Shown here in pieces: positions 7,008 to 10,987 of a stretch of 10,987 nucleotides of DNA. Position 1 is the first letter of the stretch, and every line of letters starts with the position of its first letter. Below the pieces are notes generated by a model. The model worked only from the letters and a program-made list of their open reading frames with translations, made no database searches and was not told where the DNA came from. Origin of the DNA: an uncultured Oscillospiraceae bacterium (lineage in GTDB: Bacteria; Bacillota; Clostridia; Oscillospirales; Acutalibacteraceae); contig UQDO01000050.1 of NCBI GenBank assembly GCA_900539855.1, positions 1-10,987 on the forward strand. The letters are read 5' to 3'. The position numbers were made by a program, and so were the translations under genes.

Positions 7008-7036
7008 TTGACAAAAAAGAAAAATAAATATATAAT
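7008..7036 (+). promoter_or_regulatory. Perfect-consensus sigma-A promoter
   Basis: TTGACA (7008-7013), a 17-bp A-rich spacer and TATAAT (7031-7036): both hexamers match consensus exactly with ideal spacing. Initiation near 7043 gives a leader of about 46 nt to the GTG start of the lipoprotein gene at 7089. Confidence 0.85.
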
Positions 7037-7088
7037 GTACAAAAATACGTTTGTAAAAATCAACCAATATATTAAGGAGACGAAATCT

Positions 7089-7676
7089 GTGAAAACTACA
7101 CAAGGTATTTTTGTAAGATCGGCAGCTGCGGTGCTGTGCTTTATCATGATACTTTGCTCGGCTGCCTGCTCTTCCTCAAAGAAGTCCGGTGAAACACCGA
7201 CACAATCTGAACAATCAGGACAAACCGAGCAAGCCCCAAAAAAGGAACTTATGACAGAATTCAAGTATTCCTTTAACTATACGGATTGGACTGTTCCGAA
7301 AACAGATGACGAGCCTTTCAAGGATATAAGCGGAATACCGTCCAACAGCGGAAAAATTGTGTATTTTAACATTGAAAACCACGAAGCAACACCCATAAAT
7401 TACCGGCTTAAGCTTACAATGACCGAAGGTACGGCAGGAAGCGCAGAGTTTGGATACATCGTTCCCGTTCAGGCTGCGTACGAAACTTTAGGCTCCGCAG
7501 TCAGAAATATTATCGAATCAAAACCGCTTGATTCAGGATATGTTTTTTCAAACACTCTCGGAGCCAATAATTCAGTCACCGTTGCGCTTGTGCTGTATTG
7601 CGCAGCAGGTACTGTCGGTGCCGAATCAAGGTTGAGCATTTCATATGACGCCTCTGCCGTTTCCGAATCAAATTAA
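7089..7676 (+). CDS. Putative secreted lipoprotein of unknown function
   Basis: A 195-residue protein starting with GTG at 7089, placed 9 nt after AAGGAG (7074-7079). The frame is open further upstream, but those codons precede the promoter and have no ribosome binding site. Residues 1-27 form a signal peptide: KTTQ, an Arg at 10, a hydrophobic core, then CSAAC with C27 the likely lipidated cysteine (Ser rather than Leu at -3, an imperfect lipobox). A Ser/Lys/Gln/Thr/Glu tether (28-52) leads to one domain of about 140 residues with alternating hydrophobic segments such as KIVYFNIENH and INYRLKLTM, suggesting a beta-sandwich. I recognise no family or catalytic motif. It is a monocistronic gene between the recG terminator and a strong bidirectional terminator, so it is expressed alone, probably at high level, and anchored on the outer face of the membrane. 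Confidence 0.8.
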   Translation: MKTTQGIFVRSAAAVLCFIMILCSAACSSSKKSGETPTQSEQSGQTEQAPKKELMTEFKYSFNYTDWTVPKTDDEPFKDISGIPSNSGKIVYFNIENHEATPINYRLKLTMTEGTAGSAEFGYIVPVQAAYETLGSAVRNIIESKPLDSGYVFSNTLGANNSVTVALVLYCAAGTVGAESRLSISYDASAVSESN

Positions 7677-7725
7677 TCGCTGAAAGCTGCCGTCGGATAC
7701 CACACAGAGTCGAAAACAGCATAAC

Positions 7726-7787
7726 AAAAAAAAGGGGCTGTCGCAAGAGCGAAAGAATCGCGAGCGGCAGCCCCTTTCTTCACTTTT
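7726..7787. terminator. Bidirectional intrinsic terminator
   Basis: A 14-bp stem pairs 7731-7744 (AAAGGGGCTGTCGC) with 7764-7777 through one G-U pair. The loop has its own GCGA/TCGC mini-stem (7749-7752/7758-7761). Rightward transcription meets T6 at 7784-7789; leftward transcription meets T8 (the A run 7726-7733). It lies 49 nt after the lipoprotein stop and directly beyond the oxidoreductase stop, ending both convergent units. The 49 nt before it (7677-7725) show nothing else. Confidence 0.9.
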
Positions 7788-7793
7788 TTATAA

Positions 7794-9062
7794 TTATATA
7801 TGACCGATATCGACGTGTTCACCGCCGGCTGACCTGTCGGCAGGGATAAGCTCATCCGGAAAATGTATCATTATATTGTCGTCGTTTGCAAGTCTTGTCT
7901 GCAGCTCCTTTATATCGACAAGCGCTATCGGCTGCTTTCGGTCTATTGAAAGAACCGCCGCCTCGGCGGCAGCCTGACCGGTAAGTATCGCAGGCGGTAT
8001 TACCCTTATGACGTCCCATGCGTACCCTTCCCCTGCGGCACTGCGTCCGGCAGTTATGAGGTTGGGGTATTCTTTTCTTGTGAGCGACCGAAGCGGTATT
8101 TCATAAAGAAAATCGCGGCGGTCAAAGTCGTTTATGGCACATACCGAATCGTCGAAATGCCTGTAGCAATCCGACTCTTTCAAGGTATAATTGCCGTCTA
8201 TCCGGCATGTGGTCCTGAAATCCGGCATGAGCGGCAGCATGGCGACCTCACGGCTGTTGCGGTCATCCTTTTTCAGCTTTTCGAGCATGGTCAGCTGATT
8301 GTCGATGAGATAATCGGAGACCTCCTCGACGGTCAATCCGCTCCACATCGGCTTATCTGCAGGCTGGTTGTGGCCGTAGAGGTCTATGCAGCCACCGGCA
8401 ATGGTTGTGAATGCCTTTTCAATACTCTGAGCTTTTACAGCCTTTTCACAATCGGTAAGTGTTATCTTTTTGCCAAGATAGGTGTAATAGTTCCTGCCCT
8501 TCACAGTCGGCACACCGGCACGGCGCAGTATATCGGCGTCACCCGTGACATCTATCACAACATCCGCCTCATAATACTCTCTGCCGGATTTACTTTCGGT
8601 GACAATTCCTTTGCATACATTGCCCTCCATAACCGGCTCAGACGCTATGCAGTCAAACAGAAGATCGACCCCTGAATTTTTTATCATTTCGGTAAGCTGA
8701 AGCGCAAATATGTAGGGAGAATACCGCTGTATATATCTCACATCGGTAGGATGATCCGGCTCACCGTTTTTCCATTCGTCGGGTATCGTCTCGTAGCCGT
8801 ATTTTGCCGACTCTCTGACCCACTCCTCGCAAAGCCCGAAAATTATCTGCTTACCTCTGCCGTTGCACATAGGCACAAAAAGATTTATAAGCCCCAGTGT
8901 CGCAAGTCCGCCGAGGATGTTGGACTTTTCAAGCAGCAGAACGCTTTTTCCGCGCTTCACCGCAGTCAGTGCGGCTGCCACACCTGCCACGCCGCCTCCG
9001 GCAACGATAATATCGTAATGCCTTTTACATTCAAGTTCGGTGATCAGTCTTATACTGCTCAT
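7794..9062 (-). CDS. FAD-dependent oxidoreductase of unknown substrate
   Basis: A 422-residue flavoprotein of the FAD_oxidored type. The N-terminal Rossmann fold has YDIIVAGGGVAGVAAAL (16-32) with the GxGxxG loop G22-G27, ending at the ribose-binding acid E45 (LLLEK). GGLATLGLIN (51-60) follows. A second FAD segment is DVTGDADI (171-178), and the C-terminal site is ITAGRSAAGEG (336-346) with a closing helix TGQAAAEAAV (361-370). No iron-sulfur Cys clusters, signal peptide or membrane segment are seen, so it is probably cytoplasmic. Start: ATG at 9062 is 6 nt after AAGGAG (9069-9074 on the - strand); the frame continues to 9143, but that would overlap the rny terminator and stop. It lies 61 nt behind rny with a terminator between. 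The substrate and electron partner cannot be inferred. Confidence 0.85.
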   Translation of the reverse strand: MSSIRLITELECKRHYDIIVAGGGVAGVAAALTAVKRGKSVLLLEKSNILGGLATLGLINLFVPMCNGRGKQIIFGLCEEWVRESAKYGYETIPDEWKNGEPDHPTDVRYIQRYSPYIFALQLTEMIKNSGVDLLFDCIASEPVMEGNVCKGIVTESKSGREYYEADVVIDVTGDADILRRAGVPTVKGRNYYTYLGKKITLTDCEKAVKAQSIEKAFTTIAGGCIDLYGHNQPADKPMWSGLTVEEVSDYLIDNQLTMLEKLKKDDRNSREVAMLPLMPDFRTTCRIDGNYTLKESDCYRHFDDSVCAINDFDRRDFLYEIPLRSLTRKEYPNLITAGRSAAGEGYAWDVIRVIPPAILTGQAAAEAAVLSIDRKQPIALVDIKELQTRLANDDNIMIHFPDELIPADRSAGGEHVDIGHI

Positions 9063-9080
9063 AGCCTTCTCCTTATACCT

Positions 9081-9115
9081 AAAAATCACAGGCAGCCGCC
9101 AAGGCGACCGCCTGT
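9081..9115 (-). terminator. Intrinsic terminator after rny
   Basis: On the - strand the sequence at 9115-9088 folds into a stem of about 12 bp (outer ACAGGC/GCCTGT, inner GTCGCC pairing with GGCGGC through a G-U) with a tight loop. GA and T5 (9085-9081) follow. It starts 8 nt after the rny stop. The T run is short, so termination may be partial, leaving read-through into the oxidoreductase gene, whose ribosome binding site lies 6 nt beyond. Confidence 0.7.
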
Positions 9116-9123
9116 CATATAAT

Positions 9124-10668
9124 TTATTTTGCGTAATCAACAACCCTGTTTTCTCTTATCAGATTTACCTTTATCTGACCCGGATAATCGAGGTTGTTTT
9201 CTATTTCCTTTACGATATCACGCGCAACAATCACCATCTGGTCGTCGCTGACAGCCTCCGGCTTTATGATGATTCTTATTTCACGTCCTGCCTGAATGGC
9301 GTATGACGACTCAACACCGCTGAAGGAATTGGCGATTTCCTCAAGCTTTTCGAGACGCTTTATGTAGCTTTCGATGTTCTCACGTCTTGCACCGGGACGT
9401 GCGGCGGAAATAGCATCCGCAGCCTGAACAAGGCATGCGATAACCGTCTTTGCCTCAACATCTCCGTGGTGTGCATGTATGGCATGGATAACGGCTTCGC
9501 TTTCCTTATACTTCTTGGCGATCTCAACGCCAAGCTGTATATGCGAGCCTTCCTGCTCATGATCAACAGCCTTGCCGATATCGTGCAGCAGACCGGCACG
9601 CTTTGCAAGCGCGACATCCTCACCAAGCTCGGCAGCCATAAGTCCGGACAGGTGACATACCTCGAGCGAATGATTAAGTACGTTCTGACCGTAGCTGGTC
9701 CTGAAATGCAGACGTCCGAGCAGCTTTACAAGCTCGGGATGCATGCTGTGCACTCCTGCCTCAAGCAGCGCTCTTTCGCCCTCCTGCTTTATGGTGCGAT
9801 CGACCTCGGCTCTTGCCTTTTCAACCGTTTCCTCTATCCTTGCCGGATGTATGCGTCCGTCAACTATCAGCTTTTCGAGAGCAATGCGCGCAACTTCGCG
9901 GCGTACGGGATCAAAGCTTGACACTGTTATGGCTTCGGGCGTGTCGTCAATTATAAGATCGACACCGGTAGCCGTTTCTAAAGCTCTTATATTGCGTCCT
10001 TCGCGTCCGATTATCCTGCCCTTCATTTCATCGTTGGGCAGTGACACGACCGACACGGTTGCCTCCGACGAATGATCGGCAGCGCAGCGCTGTATAGCCA
10101 TTGATATCATCTCTCTGGCGTAGGTCTCGGCTTCATCCTTGAATTTCTGATGATACTCCGAAATTTTGAGCGCTTTTTCATGCTGCAGCTCGCCGTCAAG
10201 AAGATCAAGCAGCTGTGATTTTGCCTGCTCGGCAGTATAGCCCGATATTTTTTCGAGCATATCGAACTGGCTTTTTTTGAGCTGTTCAGCCTCAGCCAGA
10301 CGTTCGTCAACCACCTTTGCCTTTTCCGCTATTTTGTTTTCTTTGTTTTCAAGGTTTTCAACCTTGCGGTCTATTGCCTCTTCCTTTTGCTGAATTCTAT
10401 GTTCCTGTCTCTGTACCTCGGAACGGCGCTCACGCAGTTCCTTTTCGGTTTCGTTACGCGATCTTATGATCTCGTCTTTAGCTTCCAGTATGGCTTCCTT
10501 TTTCTTGGCTTCGGCATTTTTCATAGCGTCGTTAAGAATACGGGTAGCCTCTTCCTCCGCCGAGCCTATTGCCGCTTCGGCGGTTCTGCGGCGGTGTGCC
10601 ACGCCGAGCACGAATGCAAGGATCGCGGCGACAAGAGCCACAGCTCCCTCAATGATATAAAAAATCAT
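9124..10668 (-). CDS. rny: Ribonuclease Y (endoribonuclease, mRNA turnover)
   Basis: A 514-residue RNase Y, close to the 520 of B. subtilis, the membrane-anchored endonuclease that starts mRNA decay in many Firmicutes. Order of parts: one membrane segment (about 3-24, FYIIEGAVALVAAILAFVLG) followed by basic HRRR; a long charged coiled coil (about 30-195); a KH RNA-binding domain with GRIIGREGRNIR (217-228, GxxG loop at 221-224); and an HD domain with H333 (LNHSLEV), the catalytic pair H362-D363 (LLHDIGKA) and HAHHGD (398-403). The C-terminal region ends near NRVVDYAK. Start: ATG at 10668 follows AAAGGAGG; the frame is open to 10734, but those codons lack a ribosome binding site and would precede the conserved membrane segment. 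It has its own promoter and terminator. ymdB, its usual downstream neighbour, is at the other end of the window. Confidence 0.97.
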   Translation of the reverse strand: MIFYIIEGAVALVAAILAFVLGVAHRRRTAEAAIGSAEEEATRILNDAMKNAEAKKKEAILEAKDEIIRSRNETEKELRERRSEVQRQEHRIQQKEEAIDRKVENLENKENKIAEKAKVVDERLAEAEQLKKSQFDMLEKISGYTAEQAKSQLLDLLDGELQHEKALKISEYHQKFKDEAETYAREMISMAIQRCAADHSSEATVSVVSLPNDEMKGRIIGREGRNIRALETATGVDLIIDDTPEAITVSSFDPVRREVARIALEKLIVDGRIHPARIEETVEKARAEVDRTIKQEGERALLEAGVHSMHPELVKLLGRLHFRTSYGQNVLNHSLEVCHLSGLMAAELGEDVALAKRAGLLHDIGKAVDHEQEGSHIQLGVEIAKKYKESEAVIHAIHAHHGDVEAKTVIACLVQAADAISAARPGARRENIESYIKRLEKLEEIANSFSGVESSYAIQAGREIRIIIKPEAVSDDQMVIVARDIVKEIENNLDYPGQIKVNLIRENRVVDYAK

Positions 10669-10834
10669 GGGGTTACCTCCTTTATATATTAACCGCTGTT
10701 GTTCCCGCCGCGTTGATATAGAAAAAACAAACATTCAAGGCGCACGGATATACCGGCCGCGTGTCCGCCGGGTATGTAAACAGACAAAAGCCGGACCGTT
10801 CGCCAAATAGGTCCTGCTTGTCCCGAGCACATCC
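10669..10834 (-). other. Long 5' leader of rny with GC-rich hairpins
   Basis: From the predicted start near 10834 to the ATG the leader is about 165 nt. It contains stems GGACC/GGTCC (10793-10797/10810-10814, 12-nt loop) and CCGGC/GCCGG (10753-10757/10767-10771, 9-nt loop), then an A/T-rich run before the ribosome binding site. No stem is followed by a clear terminator T run, and no known riboswitch core is recognised. It might serve RNA stability or autoregulation of rny. Confidence 0.35.
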
Positions 10835-10840
10835 TCATAT

Positions 10841-10869
10841 ATTTTATTACTTTAAAGGCTTTATGTCAA
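10841..10869 (-). promoter_or_regulatory. Sigma-A promoter for rny
   Basis: On the - strand, TTGACA (10869-10864), a 17-bp spacer and TAAAAT (10846-10841): one mismatch from consensus with ideal spacing. Its -35 lies 16 bp from the -35 of the opposing + strand promoter at 10886, so the two are arranged back to back and could share regulators. Confidence 0.8.
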
Positions 10870-10885
10870 GACACTTTTGTATAAA

Positions 10886-10914
10886 TTGTAGAAACATACT
10901 GTATGTGTTACAAT
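10886..10914 (+). promoter_or_regulatory. Sigma-A promoter facing right, with a dyad in its spacer
   Basis: TTGTAG (10886-10891), a 17-bp spacer and TACAAT (10909-10914) preceded by TGT, an extended -10 motif. The spacer contains a perfect dyad, ACATAC-T-GTATGT (10894-10906). A dyad placed between -35 and -10 is a classic repressor operator position. The transcript would start near 10921 and run out of the window. Confidence 0.65.
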
Positions 10915-10987
10915 GATGTGTGACAAAAAGTAAAAAAATAGAAGTAGCGAATAGAGCGAACCTGTGTTAAGGTAGAGTTGCCTAGAC
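10915..10987 (+). other. Start of an unidentified rightward transcript
   Basis: The 73 bases after the edge promoter contain an A-rich stretch and then GTAGCGAATAGAGCGAACC, with no credible start codon plus ribosome binding site before the window ends. AGGTAGAGTTGCCT near the end could form a small stem (AGG/CCT). It may be the leader of a gene or an RNA gene outside the window; nothing here decides. Confidence 0.3.

Noticed and set aside
6858..7088. Upstream in-frame extension of the lipoprotein gene to an ATG at 6858
   Set aside because: It precedes the consensus promoter at 7008-7036, has no ribosome binding site and would bury the signal peptide; the GTG at 7089 has a well-placed AAGGAG.
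7245..7676. Resemblance of the lipoprotein domain to TasA/camelysin biofilm matrix proteins
   Set aside because: Only a vague beta-sandwich-like pattern; it has a lipobox rather than a SipW-type signal, and no SipW or partner gene is present.
9063..9143. Longer oxidoreductase start at 9143
   Set aside because: It would overlap the rny stop and run through the terminator hairpin; the ATG at 9062 has AAGGAG 6 nt upstream.
10669..10734. Longer RNase Y with 22 extra N-terminal residues
   Set aside because: The ATG at 10668 has a strong AAAGGAGG site and begins the conserved membrane anchor; the extension lacks a ribosome binding site.
10669..10834. Known riboswitch in the rny leader
   Set aside because: No conserved core of a riboswitch class that I can recognise, and no stem followed by a T run.
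10915..10987. T-box or other structured RNA beginning at the right edge
   Set aside because: The AGTA and AGAG words loosely recall a T-box stem I, but their spacing is off and the specifier and T-box sequence are outside the window.
1..10987. CRISPR, tRNA, rRNA, prophage or defence genes
   Set aside because: No direct-repeat array, cloverleaf, rRNA segment, integrase or nuclease-toxin gene was found on either strand.

Overview
The window looks like part of a chromosome from a low-to-mid G+C anaerobic Firmicute, probably class Clostridia and perhaps an Oscillospirales/Ruminococcaceae-type gut bacterium. The evidence is the gene set (YmdB, YloU/Asp23, FakA, RecG, RNase Y), the order yloU-fakA-recG shared in part with Bacillus subtilis, consensus sigma-A promoters, strong AGGAGG-type ribosome binding sites, and TTG/GTG starts. 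The family-level placement is inference. No rRNA, tRNA, insertion sequence, CRISPR array or phage gene was recognised.

Left block, + strand (126-6865). An extended -10 sigma-A promoter (126-154) drives ymdB (cyclic-nucleotide phosphodiesterase). ymdB overlaps by ATGA with a lipoprotein substrate-binding protein of an oligopeptide-type ABC transporter that has no permease or ATPase partner here. yloU (Asp23/Gls24 family), fakA (fatty acid kinase catalytic subunit, TTG start) and recG (branched-DNA helicase) follow closely. The block ends in a composite inverted-repeat terminator at 6752-6865, which encloses a possible 16-residue reading frame and can fold in two exclusive ways. An AT-rich island inside the binding-protein gene (about 1976-2070) holds a candidate internal promoter.

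Middle (6866-7790). A textbook consensus promoter (TTGACA-17-TATAAT) transcribes a single GTG-started lipoprotein gene of unknown family. A strong bidirectional terminator separates it from the convergent genes on the right.

Right block, - strand (7794-10869). rny (RNase Y) is read leftwards from a consensus promoter through a leader of about 165 nt, and is followed by an intrinsic terminator. Only 61 nt after the rny stop comes a FAD-dependent oxidoreductase of unknown substrate with its own ribosome binding site. Both window edges hold outward-facing promoters. At the left edge a - strand TTGACA has three helically phased A-tracts directly upstream. At the right edge a + strand promoter has a perfect 13-bp dyad in its spacer. 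Both target genes lie outside the window.

Most genes are conserved housekeeping functions: RNA turnover (rny, ymdB), fatty-acid salvage (fakA, yloU) and replication repair (recG). No convincing new multi-gene system is visible. The most unusual points are the separation of ymdB from rny, the solitary binding protein inside the ymdB-recG block, the composite element after recG, the uncharacterised lipoprotein with a perfect promoter, and the regulated-looking edge promoters.
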